From RGIG3178 sp963674495 (GTDB lineage Bacteria; Bacillota; Clostridia; Christensenellales; QAND01), in contig CAXXLG010000003.1 in NCBI GenBank assembly GCA_963674495.2, positions 1 through 64,000 on the forward strand: a stretch of 64,000 nucleotides of DNA, given 5' to 3'. The translations under genes and the position numbers were made by a program. Position 1 is the first letter of the stretch, and the number at the start of each line of letters is the position of its first letter. The notes beneath the pieces are model-generated. The model was given only the letters and a program-made list of their open reading frames with translations. It was not told the DNA's origin and ran no database searches. Below, piece by piece: positions 35,114 to 44,281 of this stretch.

Positions 35114-36096
35114 GTACACAGCGTTTCATCGCTTCATCTTCACCGCATATCCGTCAAAGGCAAACCGTGCCGCGCATCATGCGCGATGTGGTTATCGCAT
35201 TGTTGCCCGCCGCCGCTTTCGGCGTTTTTCACTTTGGGTATTATGCGGGTTTCATATTGCTTTGTGGCATTGCCGGCACAGTTTTGACAGAATGGGTCGG
35301 TTGTTGCGTGATGCACCGGCCGGTGAGTGTAAACGACGGGTCGGCGGTGATCACCGGCCTTCTGATCGGTATGAGTTGTCCACCGTATCTGCCGTTGTGG
35401 GTGCCGTTTTTGGCCGGCGTGTTTGCCATCGCCATCGTCAAGCTCCCATTCGGCGGCCTTGGACACAATTTCTTAAATCCCGCGCTGGCCGGCCGCGCCT
35501 TTGTGGTGGCCAGCTGGCCGACGCTGATGACGCAGTGGTTCCCGTCCGATGTGCTGGCCGCGTCTACAGACGCCATATCAACGGCTACGCCGCTTGCGGC
35601 GTATAATCTAGGGCACAAGGTAAGCTATACGGATCTGTTTTTTGGCAATATCTCGGGTAGCATCGGTGAAGTGTGCAAAATCGCGCTCATCGTGGGGTTT
35701 GTATACCTGGTTGTGCGCCGAATTGTCAATCTCAACACACCGATTGGATTTTTGGGTGGGTTGTTTGCCTTTACCTGGATCTTCGGCGGGACGGGCGGGC
35801 TGTTAACGGGCGACGGGTTGTTCGCCATACTGTCCGGTGGTGCGATGCTGTGCTCGCTATACATGTGCAACGACTACACAACATCGCCCATCACACCCAA
35901 GGGACAGTTCCTCATGGGACTGGGAGCCGGGCTTTTAACCGCGCTGATACGTGTGTTTGGACCGTCCGCCGAAGGCGTGACCTATGCAATCCTGTTTATG
36001 AACGTATTAACGCCGCTCATCGATCGGTTTGTCCGGCCCAAGGCGTTTGGAGCGGCGCATAAGCGTGCTGCCGGATTGACGGGGGGACAACCATGA
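35110..36096 (+). CDS. rnfD: Rnf complex subunit D (membrane, flavin-bearing)
   Basis: 328 residues from the ATG overlapping the rnfC stop by four bases. About nine hydrophobic segments are seen. LPFGGLGHNFLNPALAGRAF is the family signature. The covalent FMN attachment site, usually SGAT in RnfD, reads STAT here (DAISTATPLAAY), retaining the acceptor Thr. It overlaps rnfE by four bases; in the usual Clostridial order rnfG would lie between them. Confidence 0.95.
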   Translation: MSTQRFIASSSPHIRQRQTVPRIMRDVVIALLPAAAFGVFHFGYYAGFILLCGIAGTVLTEWVGCCVMHRPVSVNDGSAVITGLLIGMSCPPYLPLWVPFLAGVFAIAIVKLPFGGLGHNFLNPALAGRAFVVASWPTLMTQWFPSDVLAASTDAISTATPLAAYNLGHKVSYTDLFFGNISGSIGEVCKIALIVGFVYLVVRRIVNLNTPIGFLGGLFAFTWIFGGTGGLLTGDGLFAILSGGAMLCSLYMCNDYTTSPITPKGQFLMGLGAGLLTALIRVFGPSAEGVTYAILFMNVLTPLIDRFVRPKAFGAAHKRAAGLTGGQP

Positions 36097-36707
36097 AACT
36101 GAAAAAAGTATTTTGGAACGGCATTATTCCGGAGAATCCCACATTGCGCCTGGTGTTGGGCATGTGTCCCACCATCGCCATCAGTACCACGGCGATCAAC
36201 GGTTTGGGCATGGGGTTGGCTGCAACATTTGTGCTGATCGGCAGCAATCTGGTGATATCCCTTCTGCGCAATTTCATACCAAACAAGGTACGCATCCCCG
36301 CGTTCATCGTGATCATCGCCACCTTTGTCACCATCGTGGATCTTGTGATCAAGGCATATGTACCCGCGCTGAACGATTCGCTTGGTATCTTCATTCCACT
36401 CATCGTTGTCAACTGTATCATCTTGGCCCGGGCGGAGGCGTTTGCCAGTCAAAACGGTGTTTTGGCATCGGTGATGGATGGCATCGGCATGGGCATGGGG
36501 TTCACGCTAGCGCTGTTGATCGTCTCGTCGGTACGGGAGATTCTGGGCAAGGGAGCATGGTTTGGCATCCTGTTGTTCGGGGAAAACTTTATGCCCATCA
36601 CGATGTTTTCCCAATCGCCGGGCGGATTCATAACACTGGGATTTACCATCGGCGCGGTCAACGCCATCATGGCGTACCGTGCGAATAAGAAAGGGGTGCG
36701 TTCGTGA
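36093..36707 (+). CDS. rnfE: Rnf complex subunit E (membrane)
   Basis: 204 residues, six predicted membrane helices. Signatures: NPTLRLVLGMCPTIAISTTAINGLGMG and FIPLIVVNCIILARAEAFA, the latter carrying the Cys proposed to bind an Fe-S centre jointly with RnfA. Starts inside the end of rnfD (ATGA overlap), which leaves no room for rnfG. Confidence 0.95.
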   Translation: MKLKKVFWNGIIPENPTLRLVLGMCPTIAISTTAINGLGMGLAATFVLIGSNLVISLLRNFIPNKVRIPAFIVIIATFVTIVDLVIKAYVPALNDSLGIFIPLIVVNCIILARAEAFASQNGVLASVMDGIGMGMGFTLALLIVSSVREILGKGAWFGILLFGENFMPITMFSQSPGGFITLGFTIGAVNAIMAYRANKKGVRS

Positions 36708-37303
36708 TGCCGCAATGGATTCAAACACTGGTCATCATCATCAACGCCATCTTTGTCAACAACATTGTCATGTCCCAGTTTTTGGGCGTCTGTCCGTTTT
36801 TGGGCGTGTCCAAAAAGCTGGATACAGCGGTATCCATGGGGCTGGCAGTCACGTTCGTGATGGCGCTGGCCAGCGTCATCACCTATCTGATTCAATACAG
36901 CGTTCTGATACCGTTGAACATCGAATATATGCAGACCATTGCATTTATATTGGTCATCGCGGCGCTGGTACAGTTCGTGGAAATGGTCATTGCTAAATCG
37001 TCCCCCGCGCTTTATCGGGCGCTGGGCATCTATCTGCCGTTGATCACAACCAACTGTGCTGTGTTAGGTGTCGCAATCTTGAACATACAGGAAGGATACA
37101 ATCTGTTCGATACGCTGGTCAGTGGTATCAGCGTCGGGGTATCCTTTCTGTTTGCCATCGTGCTGTTTGCGGGTATCCGCGAACGGTTGGAAACCTGCGA
37201 CATTCCGCCGGCATTGCAGGGATTTCCCATCGCATTGATCTCCGCCGGACTGATGAGCATCGCGTTTTTCGGCTTTTCCGGGCTGACAAACGCATTGATG
37301 TAA
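36704..37303 (+). CDS. rnfA: Rnf complex subunit A (membrane)
   Basis: 199 residues if the GTG at 36704 is used, 198 from the adjoining ATG at 36707; AGGGGTG is well placed for either. Six helices; FVNNIVMSQFLGVCPFLGVSKK and IYLPLITTNCAVLG carry the paired cysteines expected in RnfA, which is homologous to RnfE in inverted topology. Overlaps the rnfE stop. Confidence 0.95.
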   Translation: MMPQWIQTLVIIINAIFVNNIVMSQFLGVCPFLGVSKKLDTAVSMGLAVTFVMALASVITYLIQYSVLIPLNIEYMQTIAFILVIAALVQFVEMVIAKSSPALYRALGIYLPLITTNCAVLGVAILNIQEGYNLFDTLVSGISVGVSFLFAIVLFAGIRERLETCDIPPALQGFPIALISAGLMSIAFFGFSGLTNALM

Positions 37304-37316
37304 GGGGGAGATAAAT

Positions 37317-38135
37317 ATGTCTATTCTTATACCAACGTTGACAATCGGCGCAATGGGACTGTTGTTCGGCCTGCTGTTGGCTTACGCCAGCAAGCGCTTC
37401 GCGGTACAATCGGACGAACGGGTGGGCCAGGTGCGTGCACTTCTGCCCGGCGCCAACTGCAGCGGTTGCGGCCTGCCCAGCTGCGATGCGTTTGCAGCAG
37501 CGCTGGTTGCGGGCAATGCAGACGTTAATTCCTGTGCCGTCAGCACGGCGGACAACCGCAGGAAAATTGGCGCGATGCTGGGTATGGAAGTTGTAGATAC
37601 GGTACCCAGCGCGTCCACGGTACTGTGCCAGGGCGATGAGGACATCTGCCCGCCGCGCATCACCTACGAGGGCCTTAAAACCTGCCAGGCAGCCAGCAGG
37701 ATAGCAGGCGGTACCAAAGGATGCGAACAAGCCTGCCTGGGCTTGGGGGACTGCATCAGGGCGTGTGCGTTCGATGCCATTGCCCTCAAGGATGGCATTG
37801 TGCGCATTGATCCAAACAAGTGTACCGTCTGTGGCAAATGCGTTGAGGTTTGCCCGCGTTCCGTGCTGCGCATCCTGCCCATCAAGCGCAGTGCACGGGT
37901 GCTGTGCCGTACTAAACTGGCGCCACGGGATGCACGAAAGATCTGCAAAAAAGCGTGCATTAAGTGCCAGCTTTGCGTACGCAATTGCCCGGAAGACGCG
38001 ATATCGATGGTGGATGGGCAGATCGTAGTTAACCAGGAAAGGTGTACGGCCTGCGGCATTTGCGAGACCAAGTGCCCCACCGGTGCCATCGTGGTGAGCG
38101 GCAGTACGGCCGAAGGGGAAAACGATACAGTGTAG
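37317..38135 (+). CDS. rnfB: Rnf complex subunit B (ferredoxin-accepting, multi-cluster)
   Basis: 272 residues; AAGGGGGAG upstream. N-terminal membrane helix (5-25), then the Fe-S domain motif CSGCGLPSC with a fourth Cys about 22 residues on, then the RnfB-specific Cys-rich region (CPPRITYEGLKTCQAASRI...GCEQACLGLGDC). Three ferredoxin motifs follow: the CIRACAF side, CTVCGKCVEVCP, and the pair CIKCQLCVRNCP and CTACGICETKCP. It oxidises reduced ferredoxin at the cytoplasmic face to drive Na+ or H+ export. Last gene of the operon, followed by tandem hairpins. Confidence 0.95.
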   Translation: MSILIPTLTIGAMGLLFGLLLAYASKRFAVQSDERVGQVRALLPGANCSGCGLPSCDAFAAALVAGNADVNSCAVSTADNRRKIGAMLGMEVVDTVPSASTVLCQGDEDICPPRITYEGLKTCQAASRIAGGTKGCEQACLGLGDCIRACAFDAIALKDGIVRIDPNKCTVCGKCVEVCPRSVLRILPIKRSARVLCRTKLAPRDARKICKKACIKCQLCVRNCPEDAISMVDGQIVVNQERCTACGICETKCPTGAIVVSGSTAEGENDTV

Positions 38136-38254
38136 CAATAAGGAGCAAGTGTCGCATAGATTAAATCGGCCGGATGCGCGGTATTCCGTGTTCGGCGTGG
38201 AAAGAACAGCGGCACGCGGCATATCATTGAGGTGGTGTATCGCTTGACCAATAC

Positions 38255-38334
38255 GGGGAAATCCTATGAACGAACGAATTTCCCCTCAAAGGTTGTATAC
38301 GACAGCTGGGAGGCCGACGATGTCGGCCTTTTTT
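38255..38334 (+). terminator. Tandem hairpins, the second an intrinsic terminator
   Basis: GGGGAAAT (38255-38262) / ATTTCCCC (38278-38285) is followed by AGGCCGAC / GTCGGCCT and six Ts (38311-38334). They end the rnf transcript or could form an attenuator in front of maf, which starts 17 bases later with its own AAAGGAG. Confidence 0.8.
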
Positions 38335-38351
38335 GCAAAGGAGATTTTATT

Positions 38352-38924
38352 ATGCAAACCATGATTCTAGCGTCCGCGTCGCCAAGAAGGCGTGTGCTGA
38401 TGGGCTTGTTGGGACTGCCGTTTGACTGCATGGCGCCAAACGTGGATGAAACGCTGCCAAACAGGTTGATTCCTCAACAGGGCGTTATGCTTCTGGCCCG
38501 GCGCAAGGCGCAATCGGTGGCCCGGGCATACCCTGATGTCATATGCATTGGGGCGGATACCATGGTGGTGCACCGCTCAAAGGCGCTGGGCAAGCCGCGC
38601 GATGAACAGGACGCATTTGAAATGCTCAGCCTGTTGCAAAACGACCGACATGATGTCTATACCGGGCTCTGCGTATACCAGGGCAAGCCCCGCCAGTGCC
38701 TTTGCGATTTTTGTCATACCGTGGTGCGTTTTGGCCCGATGAGCGATTGTGATATCCGTTCATACACCCGATGCGGCGAACCGATGGACAAGGCTGGCGG
38801 TTACGGCATTCAGGGCAGGGCATCCGCTTTTATACATGGCATCGTGGGCAGTTATGACAACGTTGTTGGCCTGCCGTTGGCGCTTTTGAAGAGCATGCTC
38901 GCAAAGGCGGGTGTGGATGTATAA
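38352..38924 (+). CDS. maf: Maf-family nucleoside triphosphate pyrophosphatase
   Basis: 190 residues from ATG 38352 (AAAGGAGATT upstream). Hallmarks: ILASASPRRRVLMGLLGLPF, DE.LPN, ARRKAQSVA, IGADTMVVH, LGKPRD..DAFEMLSLLQ, H.VYTG, and DKAGGYGIQGRASAFI. Maf hydrolyses non-canonical or modified nucleotides and can arrest septation when overproduced. It sits directly upstream of mreB, as in many Firmicutes. Confidence 0.93.
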   Translation: MQTMILASASPRRRVLMGLLGLPFDCMAPNVDETLPNRLIPQQGVMLLARRKAQSVARAYPDVICIGADTMVVHRSKALGKPRDEQDAFEMLSLLQNDRHDVYTGLCVYQGKPRQCLCDFCHTVVRFGPMSDCDIRSYTRCGEPMDKAGGYGIQGRASAFIHGIVGSYDNVVGLPLALLKSMLAKAGVDV

Positions 38925-39034
38925 TGTTTTCCGCTTCGCGTGTACCGGAAACCAAATCGCATAGCACAGACAATAATTGGGAATACTCTGCTTAGCTTTA
39001 TCCGTCGTGAGACGGCGGGCAAGGAGGAGTGCAT

Positions 39035-40072
39035 ATGGCGATCAATCTGATGGGACGCGATTTGGCCATTGACCTTGGCACGGCCAATACGCTGGTGTAT
39101 ATGCGTGGCAAAGGCATCATTCTGCGCGAACCGTCGGTGGTGGCGGTGCGCAACGGTACGCGCCGCGAGGTTGTGGCGGTGGGCGAGGAGGCTCGTGATA
39201 TGATCGGGCGTACGCCGGGGAACATCGTGGCGATACGTCCGCTCAAAGAGGGCGTCATCGCGGATTTTGACATCACGGAAGTGATGCTCAAATACTTCAT
39301 ACGCAAGGCGGTGCCGCGCACTTCGTCGCTTTTCAACCCGCGGGTGGTGCTGTGTATACCCTGCGGCATCACCGAGGTGGAACGGCGCGCCGTGGAGGAA
39401 GCGGCGCGCAGCGCGGGCGCGCGCGAAGCGCTTTTGATGGAAGAACCGATGGCAGCGGCGATTGGGGCGGGACTTGACGTATACGCACCCTGCGGGTGCA
39501 TGATCGTGGACATCGGCGGAGGCACGGCGGAGGTAGCGGTGTTGTCGCTGGGCGGCATTGTTACAGCGCGCAGTTTGAGGGTAGGCGGCAACCATATGGA
39601 CGAGGCCATTGTGGACTACATACGGCGCGAATACAACATGATGATCGGTGAACGCACGGCGGAGGACATCAAGATCCGCATCGGCAGCGTATACCCAGTG
39701 CAGGAGGAACGCAGTCTGGAGGTTCGCGGCCGGGATCTGATCAACGGTTTGCCGTGCACGGTGACCATCAACTCAAGGGAGATTCGCCATGCTTTGCGCG
39801 AACCTGCGGCGGTGATCGTCGCAGCGGTGCGGCAGACGCTGGAGCAGACGCCGCCTGAGCTTTCCGGAGACATCATGCAAAGTGGTATTACGCTGGCCGG
39901 TGGTACGGCGTCGCTGACCGGGATGCAGCAACTGTTGCAGGTGGAAACCGGCATGCCGGTACACATCGCCCCCGATCCGCTCGATTGCGTGGTCATGGGT
40001 GCAAGCGCGGTGGTGGATGGGATGTTCAATACGCGCCACCCGATCCAGCGCCTTCGGATGGAAAGCGTATAG
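39035..40072 (+). CDS. mreB: Rod-shape protein MreB
   Basis: 345 residues; ATG 39035 is 7 bases after AAGGAGG (a GTG two codons earlier overlaps the site spacing). Actin-fold motifs: DLAIDLGTANTLVY (phosphate 1), DIGGGTAEVAVLSLGG (phosphate 2), GITLAGGTASLTGM (adenosine). It polymerises beneath the membrane and positions the elongation machinery encoded by the following mreC, mreD, mrdA and rodA. The 343-base gap to mreC is unusual and contains promoter candidates. Confidence 0.95.
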   Translation: MAINLMGRDLAIDLGTANTLVYMRGKGIILREPSVVAVRNGTRREVVAVGEEARDMIGRTPGNIVAIRPLKEGVIADFDITEVMLKYFIRKAVPRTSSLFNPRVVLCIPCGITEVERRAVEEAARSAGAREALLMEEPMAAAIGAGLDVYAPCGCMIVDIGGGTAEVAVLSLGGIVTARSLRVGGNHMDEAIVDYIRREYNMMIGERTAEDIKIRIGSVYPVQEERSLEVRGRDLINGLPCTVTINSREIRHALREPAAVIVAAVRQTLEQTPPELSGDIMQSGITLAGGTASLTGMQQLLQVETGMPVHIAPDPLDCVVMGASAVVDGMFNTRHPIQRLRMESV

Positions 40073-40184
40073 GACGACGCCTCTGGAATGAATTAAACGC
40101 GATCACGCCCTGCGGTAAGTGTACCGTTTGAAATGCACATTTCCACTTACTTGGTAAAAATGTACAATTTGTGTTCCAGGCAAG

Positions 40185-40212
40185 TTGACCTTGCTATTTA
40201 TACCCGTACAAT
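40185..40212 (+). promoter_or_regulatory. Promoter candidate between mreB and mreC
   Basis: TTGACC, 16 bases, TACAAT; it would give a 200-base leader before mreC. Confidence 0.45.
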
Positions 40213-40327
40213 CGAATGATTATAACGCGATATCGAGGGATATTGTTCGTTCAAAACACCTGAATTGAGGCAAAAACGGTTCATCTATGGTACACAGGTG
40301 GTTGAAGTGGAAAGCGCATGCAGGATA

Positions 40328-40336
40328 TGCTATAAT
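40328..40336 (+). promoter_or_regulatory. Extended -10 promoter for mreC-D-mrdA-rodA
   Basis: TGCTATAAT, 80 bases before mreC; weak -35. It would make mreC onward a transcription unit separate from mreB. Confidence 0.5.
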
Positions 40337-40415
40337 ATCAGCGCCTGTGGCAGTATTGTTGCCCCCGGTTAAACGGGCGATGAGACAGGCAGAAACCGAC
40401 GGGTGAAGGTGAGAT

Positions 40416-41261
40416 ATGCGCTTTTTGAACGATAAACCGCTCCTGATCACCATTGCGATCACGCTGGTGCTGCTGGCTGTCGTATTCGCTTTCGGATCGG
40501 GCGGCCAGAAAACAGGTGTAGAGAATCTGACCGGCACGGCGGCGAGTGGCATTCAGGGTATATTCAGCGGCATCGCCAATGGCGTTGGCAGCTTTTTTAG
40601 AAACCTCTTTTCACCCAGCGATCTTGAGGGAGAGAACATTGGGCTGCGCGAGCAGATCGCACAACTGCAACAACAGGTGCAAACCATGCAGGAGCTCCAG
40701 GCCGAAAACGAACGCCTCAAGGAGCTGCTTTCCTATGTCGAGAACAACTCGACCTATACCTATATCACGGCGCGGGTTGTCACAAAGGATCCAAGCTATT
40801 ATTTTGATACCTTCGTCATAAACGCGGGATACAACGATGGCGTATCGGTAAACGATGCCGTCATCACGGCGGACGGACTGGTGGGCCGCGTAATTGAAAC
40901 GGGCGGCACATACAGCACGGTCATGGGCATTATTGATTCGCGCAGTTCGGTCAGCGGTACGGTTGAGCGTACCCGTGATAACGGCGTGGTCAACGGCATT
41001 GCGCAGTCCGGCGGTACGGATGGCTTCTGTGAAATGGTGTTTTTGCCGCTGGAGGCGGAGCTTTTGCCCGGGGATCGCGTGATATCCAACGGTTTGGGCG
41101 GCGTATACCCCAGCGGATTCTTCATCGGAACAGTGGTGGAAGTCTCTTCCACCGCCACCACGACCGGTATGACGGTACAGATTGAACCGGCGGTGGATTT
41201 TTTGCATGTGGAAGAGGTTATGGTGGTTAAAGACGCTCAGACGGGAAGCGCTAATCCATGA
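40416..41261 (+). CDS. mreC: Rod-shape protein MreC
   Basis: 281 residues. A short cytoplasmic N-terminus and one membrane helix (about 8-28) are followed by an amphipathic stretch, a coiled coil (about 68-110, LREQIAQLQQQVQTMQELQA) and the paired beta-barrel domain (ARVVTKDPSYYFDTFVINAGYNDGVSVNDAVI...GLVGRVIE...GDRVISNGLGGVYPSGFFIGTV). MreC links MreB to PBP2 and RodA outside the membrane. Its stop overlaps the mreD start by four bases. Confidence 0.93.
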   Translation: MRFLNDKPLLITIAITLVLLAVVFAFGSGGQKTGVENLTGTAASGIQGIFSGIANGVGSFFRNLFSPSDLEGENIGLREQIAQLQQQVQTMQELQAENERLKELLSYVENNSTYTYITARVVTKDPSYYFDTFVINAGYNDGVSVNDAVITADGLVGRVIETGGTYSTVMGIIDSRSSVSGTVERTRDNGVVNGIAQSGGTDGFCEMVFLPLEAELLPGDRVISNGLGGVYPSGFFIGTVVEVSSTATTTGMTVQIEPAVDFLHVEEVMVVKDAQTGSANP

Positions 41262-41770
41262 GACGGTTTACGTTGTTTATGATCCTATTGATTGCGGTGT
41301 CGCTGGACTGTACCGTGCTGACCAAAATACATCTTTGGGATCTGAGAATCAGCCTGTCGCTGTGCGTTTTGCTTTGCATCGGTGTGACCTACGGCAAACT
41401 GAGCGGTGCGCTGGCCGGTCTTACTGCCGGGTTTATCATGGACGTCATGTTCGGGCCGGCGTTTGGTTTCTACGCGCTGACCAACCTGTTGACGGGCTAC
41501 GTTGTCGGTGCGATATTTTCAAGAGGCATGCGGGAGGATCCGTTGTTGATCGGTCTGTTGACCGTCGGCATATATCTGGTGCGTGAAGGCATCGCGGCCA
41601 TTTTAGCCCTTTTGCTGGGCGCAGAAATCAGAAATATCTTTCTTTTGCTCATACGCTATCTGTTGCCGTCCGCGTTGTTGTGCGGCGCGGCATGCATTCC
41701 GCTGTATATGGTGTTACGCTCGTTTATGACCACGGGATATATGCGGCGCAGACGGGTGGGTTTGGATTAG
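41258..41770 (+). CDS. mreD: Rod-shape protein MreD
   Basis: 170 residues, five to six membrane helices. LWDLRISLSLCVLLCIGVTYGKLSGALAGLTAGFIMDVMFGPAFGFYALTNLLTGYVVG is in the MreD style. Coupled to mreC by overlap and followed after 29 bases by mrdA. Confidence 0.9.
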   Translation: MRRFTLFMILLIAVSLDCTVLTKIHLWDLRISLSLCVLLCIGVTYGKLSGALAGLTAGFIMDVMFGPAFGFYALTNLLTGYVVGAIFSRGMREDPLLIGLLTVGIYLVREGIAAILALLLGAEIRNIFLLLIRYLLPSALLCGAACIPLYMVLRSFMTTGYMRRRRVGLD

Positions 41771-41799
41771 ACGCAGTACGGAGAAAGGGGGTTATATCG

Positions 41800-44253
41800 T
41801 TGGTCAAACAAAAACCAATACTGGTGATGATGGGCGTGTTTGCGGTGTGCCTGTTGCTTTTGATCGCATCGCTGTTCAACTTGACGGTGCTGAAAGGGAC
41901 AAGCTATGCTGCAAGGGGCGAGAGCAATGCGACAAGAACGCTGTCCATAACCGCCAAGCGCGGCAGCATTTTGGATTCATCCGGCATGCCTCTGGCCTAT
42001 GACAAGACCAGCTATAACATAACCTTTTCCCGTGATCCGCTCCAGACCGGGCAAAAGTGGCGGGCAATCTATACCGATATCATTCTCAAGACCATAGACA
42101 TACTGGAAGAAAACGGAAACGATGTCATCGATACGTTGTCCATACGCCGCGACGATAATGGAGGATATTACTATTATTGGGGTGCGATTACCGACGAGGA
42201 TGCGCTCAAACGCCGTGAGGAACTCTGGCGTGAAAACCTGTACATCTCTACCGCGGATGCCGAGGAAGCATTCCAGATCCTGCGCCAGCGTTACATGATT
42301 CCCGATGAACTGGATTACGAAACGGCGCACAAGGTGCTGTCCATCTGGCAGGAGGTGCAGAACTATTCGTTCAAGAGCTATGTTTCCGTCGTTGTTGCTT
42401 ACGACGTGGATGCGAGTTCGGTGGCGGAGATCACCCAGCGAAGCTTGGAGCTTGATGGTATGAGCGCGGTACAGACCTATACGCGTGTCTACCCCAACGA
42501 CACCACCGCAGCGCACATCTTGGGATATATGAGCAAGGTGTACGACGAAGACAGACTTCAGGAAATGGATGATACGGGTTATGATGCCGAGGATCTGCTG
42601 GGCGTGACCGGCGTCGAGGCCACCATGGAGGAGGAGCTGAGCAGCAGCATCGGCTCGCGCAAGGGATCGCAGACGGTGGAAATCGATAGCCGCAGTTCGG
42701 TTGTGCGCGTTCTCGAACAGTCCGATCCCACGCCGGGCAACGATGTAACATTGACCATTGATGCGGACCTCCAAAAAGTTGTGGAAGAGGCTTTGGCCAA
42801 GAATATCAGCGACATCTACTCTGCACAGGAGAGTCGCTACAATGCGAGGCTGATCTACTATCAGGGCAAGGAGAAGGATCGCGGCGGCACGGTCACCCGT
42901 TTTGCCAGGATGGGGGCTGCCGTCGTAATGGACGTCAACACCGGACAGGTGTTGGCGCTGGCCAGCTATCCGTCCTACAACCCAAACCTGTTCACCGGCG
43001 GCATATCCGAGGAGGATTACGAGGCGCTCAACGACGAAGACAGCACGCCGCTGTTTAATAAAGCGATCAGCAGCCGGGCGGAGCCGGGCTCCATCTTCAA
43101 GATGGTCACGGGCTATGCGGGATTGATGGAGGGTGTGATCACGCCCGAGGAAACCATCGATTGCCAGGGGGAATACAGGGAGGACGTAACACAGGGCAAA
43201 GCGCCTTCGTGCTGGGTAGCGGATCCGGCTGATCATGCCAACGAAAACATCACCAGGGGTCTCAAGGACAGCTGTAACTATTACTTTTTTACCGTGGCGA
43301 ACAGGCTGGGAATCGATAAGCTGAACAAATGGGCGGACATCTTCGGGCTTACCAGTAAAACCGGTATTGAGCTGACCGGCGAGGTGAAGGGCTATGTCGC
43401 CAATCAGCAGGTGTTGTACGACAACGCCAAGGACATCGACGCCGGGCAGGTCAGTTCCAAGGCCTATCTAGTGCGCAATGCCATCGCAAAGGATTTGCAG
43501 GCATACGGCATACTGCGCGGCGTGGTCTATACCGACGAGCAGGTTAAAACGGCGGCCACACGCATCGTGGAGTTGGTCGGTTCGGTTTCGGGCGATAGAC
43601 TTGGCCCTGCCATTCGGACTATCATGCGCGAAGAACTGGGTATTCCCGAATCCATCACCTATGCTAAACGCTGGCATTTGCAGGTCAGCTCAAGGCTGTA
43701 CGAGATTACATGGAACCCCATTCAGACCGTGCTGGCCGGCATTGGACAGTCGGTATCCTCGGTAACGCCCATCGCGGTGGCCCGGTATATCTCCGCCATT
43801 GCAAACGGCGGGACGGTGTACGAGGCCAGTATTATCAAGAGCGTGGTCGCGCCGGACGGCACCGTTCTGTCAGAAAACAATCCGAAGGTGGTCAGCACGC
43901 TGAGCGATACCAACGGCTATCTGGATTACATTCGCGAAGGCATGCGTGAGGTTCTTTCCCTCGAGGATGGAGGCACCGCGGCCAACGCCTTTGCGGGATT
44001 TGAATATGCCGGTGACATGGCCGGAAAGACTGGCACGGCACAGGTGAGCAGCATAGACCTTGAAAATACGGCGTGGTTTGTGGCGTATACGCCCATTGAA
44101 AATGCCGAGATAGCGGTGGTTATTTACATTCCCAACGGATATAAGGGCGCGATGGCGGCCGAAGCGGCGCAAGATATCATTCAGTACTACCGGGACAGGC
44201 AGCTTGAACAGGTCGATGCCAAGACAACCAAGCCCGGTAACCTGGTCGAATAG
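41800..44253 (+). CDS. mrdA: Penicillin-binding protein 2 (class B transpeptidase)
   Basis: 817 residues from a TTG at 41800, selected because AAGGGGG is 8 bases upstream; the longer frame starting at 41680 lies inside mreD. Membrane helix at 9-30, pedestal/dimerisation domain with GSILDSSGMPLAYD and, further on, GVTGVEATMEEEL, and transpeptidase domain with Ser431-Ile-Phe-Lys434 (active site), Ser491-Cys-Asn493 and Lys743-Thr-Gly745. The distance between SxN and KTG (about 250 residues) is roughly 90 more than in Escherichia coli PBP2; the extra sequence is the charged helical stretch AKDIDAGQVSSKAYL to KRWHLQVSS. It cross-links peptidoglycan during elongation with RodA. The usual minCDE genes are not present between mrdA and rodA. 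Confidence 0.93.
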   Translation: MVKQKPILVMMGVFAVCLLLLIASLFNLTVLKGTSYAARGESNATRTLSITAKRGSILDSSGMPLAYDKTSYNITFSRDPLQTGQKWRAIYTDIILKTIDILEENGNDVIDTLSIRRDDNGGYYYYWGAITDEDALKRREELWRENLYISTADAEEAFQILRQRYMIPDELDYETAHKVLSIWQEVQNYSFKSYVSVVVAYDVDASSVAEITQRSLELDGMSAVQTYTRVYPNDTTAAHILGYMSKVYDEDRLQEMDDTGYDAEDLLGVTGVEATMEEELSSSIGSRKGSQTVEIDSRSSVVRVLEQSDPTPGNDVTLTIDADLQKVVEEALAKNISDIYSAQESRYNARLIYYQGKEKDRGGTVTRFARMGAAVVMDVNTGQVLALASYPSYNPNLFTGGISEEDYEALNDEDSTPLFNKAISSRAEPGSIFKMVTGYAGLMEGVITPEETIDCQGEYREDVTQGKAPSCWVADPADHANENITRGLKDSCNYYFFTVANRLGIDKLNKWADIFGLTSKTGIELTGEVKGYVANQQVLYDNAKDIDAGQVSSKAYLVRNAIAKDLQAYGILRGVVYTDEQVKTAATRIVELVGSVSGDRLGPAIRTIMREELGIPESITYAKRWHLQVSSRLYEITWNPIQTVLAGIGQSVSSVTPIAVARYISAIANGGTVYEASIIKSVVAPDGTVLSENNPKVVSTLSDTNGYLDYIREGMREVLSLEDGGTAANAFAGFEYAGDMAGKTGTAQVSSIDLENTAWFVAYTPIENAEIAVVIYIPNGYKGAMAAEAAQDIIQYYRDRQLEQVDAKTTKPGNLVE

Positions 44254-44281
44254 CGGTTAGCATAAAGCAAGGAAGTAATAG

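Larger units (their letters stand above)
40073..40415. other. Gap between mreB and mreC with regulatory candidates
   Basis: 343 bases without a gene. Two promoter candidates are listed separately. A leader hairpin (GCCC / GGGC, about 40361-40380) lies just before mreC. Confidence 0.45.
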
